A stretch of 64,000 nucleotides of DNA from CAZSLO01 sp964608025 (GCA_964608025.1 CAZSLO010000027.1:55644-119643), one strand, 5' to 3'; positions 18,955-28,069 are shown, counted from the stretch's first letter. Program-made: numbers and translations. Notes: a model not told the origin generated them from the sequence alone.

Positions 18955-19853
18955 CCAACCAAATGGACGACAGGATAATTGATGCACACATCCACGTTTG
19001 GGCCAAGAATCAAACACAGTATCCACTAGCCCCGGGTTTCGAGAATTCTGATCTATGGATACCATCTTACGAACCCGATGACCATCTTGAGATGGGCAAG
19101 CCATTAGGAGTACACCGCATCAACTTCGTCCAGATGACTTGGTACGGAACAGATCACAGCTATATCCTGGATTTGATCTCGAAGGATCCCAAACATTTTG
19201 TAGGAACAGGTATAGTCCCCGCTGTCACCGATATTGACGTCGGAAGTCCTGCGAAAACCATGGTTGCCCTATCCCATGGAGGCATCTACGCATTTCGAGT
19301 CCGGGGAAGCAACTCAAGGCCTAGCCTGGGAGGAGATAAGCCGCAATGGCTTGAGCATCCGGGCTACCACGATATGTTTGAGGCTGGTTCGAAGCACAAA
19401 CTTGCCATCAGTTTCCTTATGGAGCCTTCTGACATACCAGAAGTTGACCGAATGTGCGAGCTATATCCAAACACTCCGGTTATAGTAGACCACCTGAGCC
19501 GGATTGGAGCTAATAAGACCATCCGAGACGATGAAATCACAAAGCTGTGCGATCTTAGTAAACACAAGAATATACTTGTAAAGATCGGACCCTTCAATCA
19601 CCTTGGAGCCAAGGTGAAACCTTACCTAGACATTCTCCCACTAATAGAAAGGGTAATCACATCCTTCGGACCAGAAAGATGCATGTGGGAAAGCGATAGT
19701 CCAGCATTGCGTCCCGGGAACTACGACGCTGACCCACCAGAGGATTTCAAGGCATGCCTGGCCCTAATACAAGACCATGCGCACTTCCTCACGACTTCTG
19801 ACAAAGATGAGGTACTTTTCGGGACGGCTGAAAGATTCTTCTTTGATCGTTAG
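18951..19853 (+). CDS. Amidohydrolase-2 family TIM-barrel hydrolase (fuconolactonase-like)
   Basis: A 300-residue metal-dependent hydrolase of the amidohydrolase-2 family. The N-terminal IIDAHIHVWAKN carries the HxH metal motif. VIVDHLSRIG and CMWESDSPALRP supply the later His and Asp ligands. L-fuconolactonase, 2-pyrone-4,6-dicarboxylate lactonase and related decarboxylases share this layout. The gene overlaps the preceding aldo/keto reductase by 4 nt (ATGA), pointing to coupled expression and a shared pathway. It ends tail-to-tail with the alpha/beta hydrolase, overlapping it by 4 nt, so no room is left for a terminator between them. Confidence 0.88.
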   Translation: MTNQMDDRIIDAHIHVWAKNQTQYPLAPGFENSDLWIPSYEPDDHLEMGKPLGVHRINFVQMTWYGTDHSYILDLISKDPKHFVGTGIVPAVTDIDVGSPAKTMVALSHGGIYAFRVRGSNSRPSLGGDKPQWLEHPGYHDMFEAGSKHKLAISFLMEPSDIPEVDRMCELYPNTPVIVDHLSRIGANKTIRDDEITKLCDLSKHKNILVKIGPFNHLGAKVKPYLDILPLIERVITSFGPERCMWESDSPALRPGNYDADPPEDFKACLALIQDHAHFLTTSDKDEVLFGTAERFFFDR

Positions 19854-20680
19854 CTAGGTAACCTAGAAAAACTTTCCAAGAACCACCGGAGGGTTGACTC
19901 CACTGCACCAGGAACTTCGCGGTGTACCCAATGTCCGGCTCCCTCGAGTTCCGCCAAGCGTGTCTGAGGCACGGATTCCTTCATACGAACGGCATGCTCA
20001 TGTGTCAATACTTGGCTCTTTCGTCCCCTCAAGACGAGGGTAGGACACTGCACAGAAGACCAGACATTCATCAGGTTACATACCTTGTTACCCTGGGTAA
20101 TTGCTGGATCTGAACATCCTTTTAAACCATCTTGGGTACTTAGAGATAGATCCTCAGCTTGTTCCCAACGAAAATCCTCAGCCGCATTAGGTTGTATGGT
20201 TCGTAAATGTTCAGTTACAGTCTCCACCGAATTACCACTCATGATATATCTCAATCTATCATCTGCCTCAATCCCGTTACCTGTACCACTTACGTCACTA
20301 TCAATAACAACCAAACCGCCTATCTCGGGCAGTCCTCTTGATGCCAACTCTATGGCTGTTAGACCACCGTTTCCATGTCCTGTGAGCACAACGTTATTAA
20401 GACCTAGATGATCAATTAGTTCAACTATATCTAATACCAATCTAGACCGGTCATAATTTTCTTTTGCTGACCAATCACTACTACCATGGCCACGTTGATC
20501 CAAACAGACTACCCGATAATCCTCCGCCAGTCCTGAGGCCAACTTTCTCCATGTACAACCACTATCATTGTTGGTATGTAGTAATACCACTGTAAAAGAT
20601 TTTCTATCTCCTTGATCGCTATATGAAAGACGCAGCCCATCACTCTCGAACGATTCATTCCTGCAGTCGCTAGGCTTCAT
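19850..20680 (-). CDS. Alpha/beta hydrolase fold protein lacking the nucleophile Ser
   Basis: A 276-residue alpha/beta-hydrolase fold protein. Strand-3 and cap features are typical (VVLLHTNNDSGCTWRKLA, VVCLDQRGHGSSDW), and the C-terminal GAGHWVHREVP holds the expected histidine. The nucleophile elbow, normally GxSxG, reads TGHGNGG, with Gly103 (codon at 20374-20372) in the serine position. Unless another residue substitutes, it cannot act as a classical serine hydrolase; it may be a binding protein, a non-hydrolytic member or a decaying gene. The frame is intact throughout. It is transcribed alone, divergently from the MFS-penicillin acylase operon. Confidence 0.8.
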   Translation of the reverse strand: MKPSDCRNESFESDGLRLSYSDQGDRKSFTVVLLHTNNDSGCTWRKLASGLAEDYRVVCLDQRGHGSSDWSAKENYDRSRLVLDIVELIDHLGLNNVVLTGHGNGGLTAIELASRGLPEIGGLVVIDSDVSGTGNGIEADDRLRYIMSGNSVETVTEHLRTIQPNAAEDFRWEQAEDLSLSTQDGLKGCSDPAITQGNKVCNLMNVWSSVQCPTLVLRGRKSQVLTHEHAVRMKESVPQTRLAELEGAGHWVHREVPGAVESTLRWFLESFSRLPS

Positions 20681-20848
20681 GATGTTATTTCTTTCATTTT
20701 AAGTAAAACTCGATAGGCAATTTCACCTGCCTCACAACTGTATTTTGTGGATATCTTTAACACTCTCCCGGAAAACTCAGTTAACATCTCTAAAAACCAA
20801 GCATCTTTATAAGTCCGTAATTTATCCTAAATGAAAACCAAGTCCTAG

Positions 20849-20857
20849 TGATACTAT
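20849..20857 (+). promoter_or_regulatory. Candidate extended -10, leaderless, for the MFS operon
   Basis: TGATACTAT reads as an extended -10 (TGN plus TACTAT), with TATACT overlapping at 20855-20860. Either element would start transcription at about the A of the ATG at 20865. No Shine-Dalgarno sequence precedes that ATG and no clear -35 was found. Confidence 0.35.
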
Positions 20858-20864
20858 ACTAGCT

Positions 20865-22103
20865 ATGCGCATCCCTTACCCAGCTCCCTTTCAACAACTA
20901 GCGTACTACGGATGGCTGGTAGTCGGCACAGTATTTCTAGCCTCTGCAATATCAATTGGTCCTGGCTACGCTTTTGGATTATTCATAGAACCCTTGGAAA
21001 ATTCATTCTCGTGGCCACGAACAGCTATCAGTGCATCGTTATCTTTCGCAGCGGTAGGCAGCCTGTCATCCCCAATCCTCGGTAGGCTCATGGATCGCTA
21101 TGGAGCAAGGTTACTAATCACACTGTCATTATTTATCATGGGAATCAGTTTCTTACTCAGACCTCTCATGAGCGAGTTGTGGCACTGGTACGTTCTTAGT
21201 TTTCTCCAATATATCGCATTTGCTGGTTCAACAGGGTTGCCGGCCGGACGGCTTGTTCCAATTTGGTTTCCGAAAACCAGCGGTAGGGTTATGGGCATAA
21301 CTACCATGGGCAATAATTTTGGGGGTGTAACGGTCCCGTTAATAACTGGATTCCTACTGGCTTCAGGAAAATGGGAGGCGGCGTTCTTGGTACTTGCAGG
21401 ATTGACATTTTCTATCGGATTAATGTCACTGGTATTCATCCGTGATTTTCCAAGTGAACATGGGTCAGGCGAATCATCCACATCGCCAGCCAAGTTGACT
21501 GGACTATCAGCCAAAGAAGCCATCAGGAGCCGGAGTTTTTACTTTCTCGGGTTTTCGATGATGCTAGGATCATTCACTTATAGTGCAGTACTTCCGCAAG
21601 TGGGCGACCACTTGATTGCAGAAGGTATGAGCCAGACAATTGTACCTTTCGCCATAAGTTTACTTGCAACTTTCGGGATGGCAGGCAAATTGATATTCGG
21701 ATATATGTCGGAAATATACACTGCACGACGCATGATGATTGTCAGCCTAACCGGTCAAGTAGTCTTTATATTTATGATGGTAATATTCCCTACCCCACCT
21801 ATTGCCTGGTTCGCAGTACCACTGTTTGGCCTTTTCATGGGCTCATATGGTGCCTTGGGTAACTTGGTTACCCAAGAGACTTTTGGACTCAAACACTTTG
21901 GAAGTGTAGCCGGTCTCCTCTCAATGGCTGGAGTGATATCATTCTTCATCGGCCCTTTTGTGGCCGGCCAATCCTACGATTTGACGGATAGCTACGGGCC
22001 TGGGTTCATCGCGGTGGCTATAATGTTCACTATCGCCGCTGTTGCAATGACCATGGTAACCCCGCTAGAACAAGAATCTGGCTTAAATAACCATCCGGTT
22101 TAA
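20865..22103 (+). CDS. MFS transporter, monocarboxylate/oxalate-antiporter-like
   Basis: A 412-residue major facilitator with about 12 predicted membrane segments. The opening YYGWLVVGTVFLASAISIG and the loop GRLMDRYGARLLI (motif A) are typical of monocarboxylate and oxalate/formate antiporter-like carriers. A short hydrophilic loop separates the two halves near residues 195-220. It leads a plus-strand operon with a penicillin acylase 21 nt downstream, so it probably imports or exports the acylase substrate or product, most likely an organic acid or acyl-amide. A second MFS gene of the same kind is at 57594-58889. Confidence 0.92.
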   Translation: MRIPYPAPFQQLAYYGWLVVGTVFLASAISIGPGYAFGLFIEPLENSFSWPRTAISASLSFAAVGSLSSPILGRLMDRYGARLLITLSLFIMGISFLLRPLMSELWHWYVLSFLQYIAFAGSTGLPAGRLVPIWFPKTSGRVMGITTMGNNFGGVTVPLITGFLLASGKWEAAFLVLAGLTFSIGLMSLVFIRDFPSEHGSGESSTSPAKLTGLSAKEAIRSRSFYFLGFSMMLGSFTYSAVLPQVGDHLIAEGMSQTIVPFAISLLATFGMAGKLIFGYMSEIYTARRMMIVSLTGQVVFIFMMVIFPTPPIAWFAVPLFGLFMGSYGALGNLVTQETFGLKHFGSVAGLLSMAGVISFFIGPFVAGQSYDLTDSYGPGFIAVAIMFTIAAVAMTMVTPLEQESGLNNHPV

Positions 22104-22124
22104 GAACAAACAAGGAGATTAACA

Positions 22125-24497
22125 ATGACTCTCGACGATAGGTCAATACTTAGCCGGCTTGGATCCGGTGAACAGGTCGATTATGTTAAAAAAGCCGCGG
22201 GGCTCAATGATAAGAAATTCGAGGAATGGTGGGACGACCAACTCAAATCTCGAGTACCAGATATGCAAGGATCCAGAAAAATTGACGGTCAAGGTAAAGT
22301 TGAGATTCTTCGTGACGAGCTTGGAACACCGCATATCTATGCTGACACCGCTGAGGATCTTTTCTTCGGCTATGGCTTTGCAATGGGCCAAGACCGCCTA
22401 TGGCAACTTGACTATTTAAGACGCAAAGCATTGGGCCAGCTCTCGGAGGTATTGGGGCACGAGGGAATAGATAATGATGTCGTAGCACGAACCGTCGGGA
22501 TCAATCGGATTGCCGCATCAGAGATAGATAGAATCCCATCGGATACAAAACAAATGCTCGATTCTTTTTCCCTTGGCATCAATACTGCAATGGAAGAAAG
22601 TCGAGAATGTTTGCCAATAGAATTCGGCTTACTTGATTACGAACCCGAAACTTGGAAATCAACTGATTCTATAGCTATTTGGGCCGAGTTCCGCTGGTAT
22701 CTCACGGGACGTCTTCCCATAATTGCGTTCCCAGAAATGACTCGACGTACCCTCGGTGAAGGGCCCTTATACCAGGCATTCCTTCTAGGTGAGGCAGAAG
22801 ATGAAACCATCGTGCCGCCAGGCCATTACCCACCGGAACAATCAGGGGGCGAGGCAGTAGGAGAAGTTGTAAGCGACCCGGAAGAAGGTCTTGGCAGCAA
22901 CAACTGGGTCATAGGCGGATCTCTCTCAGATTCGGGACTACCTATACTGGCAAGCGACCCACACATCGCATTTGGTAGTGTGTCTTGCTGGTACCAAGCC
23001 CACTTAGCAGGTGCTGGCTTCAACGTAATTGGTGCCGGATACGCCGGGGTCCCGGGGATCATATTTGGCCGAAACGAACGCGTAGCGTGGGGTCTTACTA
23101 ATAACATCTGCGCACAGAGGGATCTATATCAAGAAAAGGAAAATCCTGACAAGCCCGGCCATTTCTTATACGACGGGAAATGGGAGGAATCAAAAGAATT
23201 AATAGAAGAGATAAATGTCCGTGGTGAAAAGACCATTGCCAAGAAAATAATAATTACCCGAAATGGCCCATTAGCTGATGAGATCGTACCTCCAATCGCT
23301 CGCGACAGTGGTCCGGTGTCTCTAAGATGGATGGGACATGAACCGTGCGACGAGATTACGTCTCTACTAAATGTGAACAAGTCCAGCACCGCTAAAGAAC
23401 TTCGAGCAGCCCTGCAAACATGGGTTGTGCCAACCTGGAGTTTTGGGTTCGCCGACATCGACGGACATTTCGGTTACCAGTCCGTAGGAAAGATTCCAAT
23501 AAAAGAAAACTGGGGCCGCGGATACAGACCCGGTTGGGATCCAGACCACCAATGGAATGAAACGATTCCATATCAAGCTATGCCAAGCATGGAGAATCCT
23601 GACCAAGGCTGGATAAGATCAGCTAACAATCGGCTGGCACCGGATGACTTTCCTTACCCACTCTCCGGTGTTTGGAGTAGCGGTCATCGCGCCAAACGCA
23701 TTCGCCAAATGATCGAAGACAAGAACCAGATGACCCGTGAGGACGTAGCTGATATGCAGCTCGATTCAGTTTCTCTACGCGCTATAGAAGGGGTACCCGG
23801 TCTAGTCAAGACACTTGAACCGGTAACCGACCAACGTATCCAAGCTGCTATACAATACTTACGTGACTGGGATAGGCTCATGGAACCTGATCGAGTCGGG
23901 GCAGCTATTTTCGAAAGTTTCTTCTATTTTTGGGGCCTTAAAGCAGCCGCAGAACGTTTCGAACCCGACCAAGCGAATGTATTGGGTACAGCTATGGCAG
24001 GATTGTCACTGAACTTACTAAATGGAGACAATCATTCATGGTTCGTCAACAATGATCGTAACCACGCTATCTTAGAAGCTATGAATGAAGCTCTAGACGA
24101 TCTGGAGAATAGAGTGGGCAAAGATATGTCCACCTGGACATGGGGAGCAATACACAAGGTCCAACTCTCCCATCAACTCGCATCACGTGGAGAGATATTC
24201 AAGTCTCTAAGCAGAGGTGGCAACCCAGTTCGGGGAAACGGAATCACCGTTTGCAACACAGGGTTTGATCCTACTTATCTGGCTGGAGTTGGCGCCAATT
24301 ACAGAATTACAGCGGAACTTTCGGATAACCCTCCTGGGCTCTGGTCAGTGGATACGGCCGGCCAATCCGGACATCCCGGGAGTAACAACTACTGCGACCA
24401 GCTAGATACCTGGCTCCAAGGACACCACAACTATTTGCCGCTAGACCGTGAAAGAGTGGAAAAAAAATCTATCACTAGGTTTACTATTAATATATGA
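22125..24497 (+). CDS. Penicillin acylase family (S45) Ntn amidohydrolase
   Basis: A 790-residue Ntn hydrolase of the penicillin acylase family, made as one precursor. The alpha part shows ILRDELGTPHIYADTAEDLF and FGYGFAMGQDRLWQLD. The nucleophile that becomes the beta-chain N-terminus is Ser258 in GLGSNNWVIGG. ASDPHIAF and the calcium/substrate region follow, and SGHPGSNNY closes the domain. It hydrolyses N-acyl amides (beta-lactams, acyl-homoserine lactones or other acylated amines). No signal peptide is evident, unlike most S45 enzymes, so it may act in the cytoplasm on imported substrate. AAGGAG lies 9 nt before the ATG. It follows the MFS gene and precedes a ketopantoate-reductase-like gene. 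Confidence 0.93.
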   Translation: MTLDDRSILSRLGSGEQVDYVKKAAGLNDKKFEEWWDDQLKSRVPDMQGSRKIDGQGKVEILRDELGTPHIYADTAEDLFFGYGFAMGQDRLWQLDYLRRKALGQLSEVLGHEGIDNDVVARTVGINRIAASEIDRIPSDTKQMLDSFSLGINTAMEESRECLPIEFGLLDYEPETWKSTDSIAIWAEFRWYLTGRLPIIAFPEMTRRTLGEGPLYQAFLLGEAEDETIVPPGHYPPEQSGGEAVGEVVSDPEEGLGSNNWVIGGSLSDSGLPILASDPHIAFGSVSCWYQAHLAGAGFNVIGAGYAGVPGIIFGRNERVAWGLTNNICAQRDLYQEKENPDKPGHFLYDGKWEESKELIEEINVRGEKTIAKKIIITRNGPLADEIVPPIARDSGPVSLRWMGHEPCDEITSLLNVNKSSTAKELRAALQTWVVPTWSFGFADIDGHFGYQSVGKIPIKENWGRGYRPGWDPDHQWNETIPYQAMPSMENPDQGWIRSANNRLAPDDFPYPLSGVWSSGHRAKRIRQMIEDKNQMTREDVADMQLDSVSLRAIEGVPGLVKTLEPVTDQRIQAAIQYLRDWDRLMEPDRVGAAIFESFFYFWGLKAAAERFEPDQANVLGTAMAGLSLNLLNGDNHSWFVNNDRNHAILEAMNEALDDLENRVGKDMSTWTWGAIHKVQLSHQLASRGEIFKSLSRGGNPVRGNGITVCNTGFDPTYLAGVGANYRITAELSDNPPGLWSVDTAGQSGHPGSNNYCDQLDTWLQGHHNYLPLDRERVEKKSITRFTINI

Positions 24498-24536
24498 ATA
24501 ATTTGGGATACAAACTATTGACAGGTGAGGGTTGAA

Positions 24537-25553
24537 ATGAAAATAGGAATACTAGGTGTTGGTGCTATTGGTGGCGTGATTGGTGGGTACCTGACAAAAA
24601 ATAAACACGACGTCACATTAATAGATCTTTGGCCCAAAAACATTGAAGTTATAAAAGAAAAAGGCCTCACTGTTACCGCCCCAGAGGGCGAATTCACTGT
24701 CCAAGCCACCGCGTTTCATCTCGGCGAAATTTCTTCCGTCAAGCACGAATTCGACGTGGTTATTCTTTCTGTAAAGTCATATGACACATCTTGGGCATCC
24801 AAGTTCATCCAGCCTCATTTATCCCCAGGAGGCTTCATATTATCTGCACAAAACAGCATCAACGAGGACGCTATAGCTGATGTTCTCGGCTGGCCCAGAA
24901 TTATGGGATGCGTAGTTACTCTAGGCGCAGGAATGTACAAACCTGGAAACCCTGAACGGACCAGTTCGATAGATAGACCTGCCTTCACTCTTGGTGAACC
25001 AAGTGGACTAATCACACAACGGCTTGAACGTATCTCATCGATCATGCAAGATGCAGGTCTAACGAAAACAACCACCAACTTGTGGGGAGAACGCTGGGCT
25101 AAACTAGCCACCAATTCAATGAGCAATGCTGTCGCAGGATTCACCGGGCTAATGTCAGCAGAACTTAGACTACATCCAGAAGTCAGGACATTGTCTATCA
25201 GGATCGCGGCTGAGCTAATCAGTGTCGCTAATGCTCTGGGTGTATCTGTAGAACCCATCGGGGCAGTTCCATCTCAAATGTTTGGCCAAGCATTAGAGAA
25301 CAGTGATGTACGACGAGAAGTGGATTCGCTGATGATGGAAGCAAGCAAGACGATCGGTACGGGCAGGCCGTCACTCGCACAGGATTTGCTAAAAGGGCGT
25401 ACGACAGAAGTAGACTTCCTGAATGGATATGTAGTTCGCAAGGGTGCAGAAGTTGGTGTTCCTACACCGGTTAACCAGGCAATCGTAGACCTAACCCATA
25501 GGGTATCCAAAGGAGAGATCCAACAATCGTTGTCGAACATCGAACTAGTTTGA
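24537..25553 (+). CDS. Ketopantoate reductase family (ApbA/PanE-like)
   Basis: A 338-residue NAD(P)-dependent reductase of the ApbA/PanE family. The Rossmann motif GILGVGAIGGVIGG opens the protein, and the catalytic Lys and Asn lie in WAKLATNSMSNAVAG (about residues 188-202). An upstream GTG (24525) is in frame, but ATG 24537 puts the Rossmann strand at residue 1 and follows a GAGGG. The true PanE substrate is 2-dehydropantoate. Sitting in a catabolic operon and at 338 residues, longer than E. coli PanE, this copy may reduce or oxidise another 2-keto or 2-hydroxy acid. Confidence 0.88.
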   Translation: MKIGILGVGAIGGVIGGYLTKNKHDVTLIDLWPKNIEVIKEKGLTVTAPEGEFTVQATAFHLGEISSVKHEFDVVILSVKSYDTSWASKFIQPHLSPGGFILSAQNSINEDAIADVLGWPRIMGCVVTLGAGMYKPGNPERTSSIDRPAFTLGEPSGLITQRLERISSIMQDAGLTKTTTNLWGERWAKLATNSMSNAVAGFTGLMSAELRLHPEVRTLSIRIAAELISVANALGVSVEPIGAVPSQMFGQALENSDVRREVDSLMMEASKTIGTGRPSLAQDLLKGRTTEVDFLNGYVVRKGAEVGVPTPVNQAIVDLTHRVSKGEIQQSLSNIELV

Positions 25554-25648
25554 CTTACTAGTATTAAATAACCAAGTTCAAGATCGTACCTATCTCGATC
25601 CCATTCCCAAACCTATCATCTCTATTGCATTTTTTGGAGGAAATTCAG

Positions 25649-26635
25649 ATGAGCAGATTCAAGGATGCCCGGGATAAAGGCGGACGATATCTTCTTAAAC
25701 AACTTCATGAAGATGGTAGTTTCGGTAACCTACAGCTCGGTGTAACTGAATACTATAAAGTACCTACTGCATTAATGGTTTGCGGATTTTCTGCTGATGC
25801 TAGCCGCTTATTGAATTGGATACGAGTAAACGGACTCCTACAAAACGGCGACTTTGGCCCACGTCCTAATGAAGAACTAGGGAGTTATTACTACACTTAC
25901 CACAATGCCTGGGTCATCAAGGGTGCCGCGCGCCTTGGTCAATTTGATCTTTCTGAACGTGGAATGGGTTTTCTTCTTGATTTCCATGACCCGGAAAGTG
26001 GTGGATTCTATTCCAGTCCCACCAATCGCAATGCCGATACAATGCAAGACCTATGGGTAGTTAGTGGTAGCGGGTGGTGCTCAATTTCCACTGGAAAACT
26101 CGACATTGCCCGTGGAGTCGGTGAATGGATGCAGCGCCTTATGGACAACCAACCTAACTACCCTGAAGAATTGTGGACAGTTTACAGCCGTTCCAAGGGA
26201 CTTATAACCGAAGTTATAGACAGAGACGATTTTAGATACGTCCTGACACGTGACGAGTCTCGTGACCAGTCTTTCTTCCATCCCGGGATTGCCGCCGGAT
26301 TCCTTGCACGTCTTTACATGGCTACAGCCGAAAACAAATGGCTAAACTTAGCCCGCAAATTTATGAGTTTCTGCGACCATGTGGATGACTATCATTTCAA
26401 GTTACTTCGTGCCGGAAAGGTTGGCTGGGCTGCATCTATGATGTACACGCTTACGAATGAAAAGATATATAGAGATATGGCAATCCGGGTCGGAGACAAC
26501 TTGATTGAAGCCCAATCCGACAACGGCGCCTGGGAATGGGTGGCCTCAGGGCAAACAAGACCAAACAACGACGCCACTGCTGAACTGGTAGTCTGGCTGG
26601 ACGAAATACACCAGGCGGTGGGACGAGACCATTGA
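25649..26635 (+). CDS. Alpha/alpha-toroid (terpenoid-cyclase/six-hairpin-like) protein, function unknown
   Basis: A 328-residue protein with repeated helix pairs and aromatic, Gly-rich turns (YLLKQLHEDGSFG, NWIRVNGLLQNGDFG, GFLLDFHDPESGGFYSSP, QSDNGAWEW). Such DGSFG/NGDFG/SGGF turns recur at about 50-residue intervals in the prenyltransferase/terpenoid cyclase and six-hairpin glycosidase toroid folds. No DxDD or DCTAE cyclase motif is present, so it is unlikely to be a cyclase. GGAGG sits 8 nt before the ATG at 25649, favouring it over the TTG at 25625. It is the last gene of the MFS-acylase operon. The function is not recognised. Confidence 0.65.
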   Translation: MSRFKDARDKGGRYLLKQLHEDGSFGNLQLGVTEYYKVPTALMVCGFSADASRLLNWIRVNGLLQNGDFGPRPNEELGSYYYTYHNAWVIKGAARLGQFDLSERGMGFLLDFHDPESGGFYSSPTNRNADTMQDLWVVSGSGWCSISTGKLDIARGVGEWMQRLMDNQPNYPEELWTVYSRSKGLITEVIDRDDFRYVLTRDESRDQSFFHPGIAAGFLARLYMATAENKWLNLARKFMSFCDHVDDYHFKLLRAGKVGWAASMMYTLTNEKIYRDMAIRVGDNLIEAQSDNGAWEWVASGQTRPNNDATAELVVWLDEIHQAVGRDH

Positions 26636-26737
26636 CCACCGTTGCTCTCATTATATATCTAGATGTTTACCATAAGAATGCGAATGGTGGATAGTTTCCG
26701 ACCCTAAACCATTGCTCTTACAACAAAACCTGATAGG

Positions 26738-27574
26738 TCAGTTGCTGCTAACAGCCAATCCTACTAGGGCTTTTTTGGTATTTTCGGCAATCTCTCTGTA
26801 TTCCCCAAGAACCTCTGGACTTGAGATTACGGTGGGCCGAGAAGTATCAAGATAGTCTGGGCGCATCAGTATCCTACCAAGAAACGTCAAGTCCATTTCT
26901 GTGGCAAGTTCTTCTCCCGCACCCGTTCCAAAGATCTCACCAGCGAAATTCTCTACCACTCCAAGGACCGGGACATTTAGCTTTTTGATCATGTTGATAG
27001 AACGTTTTGCATCGATTTTCGCCAGATCTTGTGGAGTGGTTACGACAACGAAACCATCCAGACTAAGAGTCTGCATCACTGTAAGAGGGGAATCTGAGGT
27101 ACCTGGTGGCAGGTCTATAACTAAATAATCTAACTTGCCCCAATCTGTGCTCTGAAGAAGTTGATTTATAGCGTTATGGATCATGGGCCCCCGCCAAATG
27201 GTGGCCTCTTCTTCGTTTTTTTGAAAGAAGGCCATAGACATCACGTTTACGCCGAATCTCTCTGGCGGAATCATCTTGTTGTCTTCACTAACTACTGGGA
27301 TCTCTACAATCTTCATGGCCCGGACAACATTAGGGCAATCAATATCTACATCTAGTATTCCAACACGAGCGCCATCTTGAGCAAGTGCAACTGCCAAGTT
27401 AACGGCTACAGTAGTCTTTCCAACACCGCCCTTACCACTGTAAACACCGATCTGTTTATCAATGCCCTCCAAGCTGTCCGCTATTGCACGCTTCTGTTCA
27501 AATTGACGTTTCATTTGCTCGATTTTTGCACGAGCCTGAGGTGCCTGGGGATTGGGCGGATGGGAATGTGTCAT
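26738..27574 (-). CDS. mrp: Mrp/ApbC-type P-loop ATPase lacking the Fe-S CxxC
   Basis: A 278-residue Mrp/NBP35-family ATPase, normally a carrier that delivers Fe-S clusters to apoproteins. It has the deviant Walker A YSGKGGVGKTT (residues 45-55), DVDIDCPN, the Walker B-like YLVIDLPPGTSD (about 150-161), and an extra charged N-terminal helix (12-36). The C-terminal CPxCG loop that holds the bridging cluster is absent: ENFAGEIFGTGAGE (208-221) goes straight from ENx to IFG, where typical members have about ten more residues including CxxC. Cluster binding must therefore differ. The N-terminal MIP18 domain found in many Mrp proteins is supplied by the separate gene just upstream. Confidence 0.9.
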   Translation of the reverse strand: MTHSHPPNPQAPQARAKIEQMKRQFEQKRAIADSLEGIDKQIGVYSGKGGVGKTTVAVNLAVALAQDGARVGILDVDIDCPNVVRAMKIVEIPVVSEDNKMIPPERFGVNVMSMAFFQKNEEEATIWRGPMIHNAINQLLQSTDWGKLDYLVIDLPPGTSDSPLTVMQTLSLDGFVVVTTPQDLAKIDAKRSINMIKKLNVPVLGVVENFAGEIFGTGAGEELATEMDLTFLGRILMRPDYLDTSRPTVISSPEVLGEYREIAENTKKALVGLAVSSN

Positions 27575-27601
27575 GTATATCTCCTGGTACCAAACGTGAA
27601 A

Positions 27602-27627
27602 AGCGGACGCTGGGAACAGCGTCCGCT
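27602..27627. other. Perfect 11-bp hairpin between MIP18 and mrp genes
   Basis: AGCGGACGCTG, loop GGAA, CAGCGTCCGCT: an 11-bp GC-rich perfect inverted repeat. It lies 27 nt before the mrp ATG and 47 nt after the MIP18 stop. No T-run follows on either strand, so it is not a standard intrinsic terminator. It could be an mRNA-stability or attenuation element that sets the ratio of the two proteins, or an intergenic repeat. Confidence 0.7.
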
Positions 27628-27674
27628 CATCCTAAGGAATCTGTTCAATCAAATACGTTAACCAAGGCCGTCTG

Positions 27675-27989
27675 TCAGTCAAGGCCTAAACTAGACTTGC
27701 CTTCCTCCGAAATCATATCAGGAGTCCAGGGGGGATCATGTACTATCTCTACCTCGACATCCTCAACATTTTCGATTTCTGCAATCCTCCATTCGGCCTG
27801 CTGCGCGATATAAGGACCCATACCACATCCAGCAAAAGTCAGGGTCATCTTTACTTGCACATCGCCTTCCTCTACCTGGCAATCATATATGAGTCCAAGA
27901 TCCACTACATTAACCGGTATCTCGGGATCATATACATCCTTAAGGGCTTCCATTACTTCATCTTTGGTTAAGATCGATGTTTCTGCCAT
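27675..27989 (-). CDS. MIP18 family (DUF59) Fe-S assembly factor
   Basis: A 104-residue MIP18/DUF59 protein, the SufT/PaaD-like family that helps mature Fe-S proteins. Hallmarks are VYDPEIPVNVVDLGLIYD and the reactive cysteine Cys55 in TFAGCGMGPYIAQQ. The C-terminal HDPPWTPDMISEEGKSSLG is also typical of this family. It is transcribed with mrp, from which it is separated by 100 nt that contain a strong hairpin. The arrangement matches the two halves of a fused Mrp protein. A good promoter lies about 50 nt upstream. Confidence 0.93.
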   Translation of the reverse strand: MAETSILTKDEVMEALKDVYDPEIPVNVVDLGLIYDCQVEEGDVQVKMTLTFAGCGMGPYIAQQAEWRIAEIENVEDVEVEIVHDPPWTPDMISEEGKSSLGLD

Positions 27990-28039
27990 TCTAGTGTTCT
28001 CCGCTATGGACGAATTTACAATTACGGTCTCACATGTTC

Positions 28040-28069
28040 ATTCTAACGGTGCTTTCTAAAGAGTGTCAA
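28040..28069 (-). promoter_or_regulatory. Promoter candidate for the MIP18-mrp operon
   Basis: On the minus strand a perfect TTGACA (28069-28064) is followed after 18 nt by TAGAAT (28045-28040, 5/6 match). The predicted start is about 28033, giving a 5' leader of roughly 44 nt before the ATG at 27989. Confidence 0.6.
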
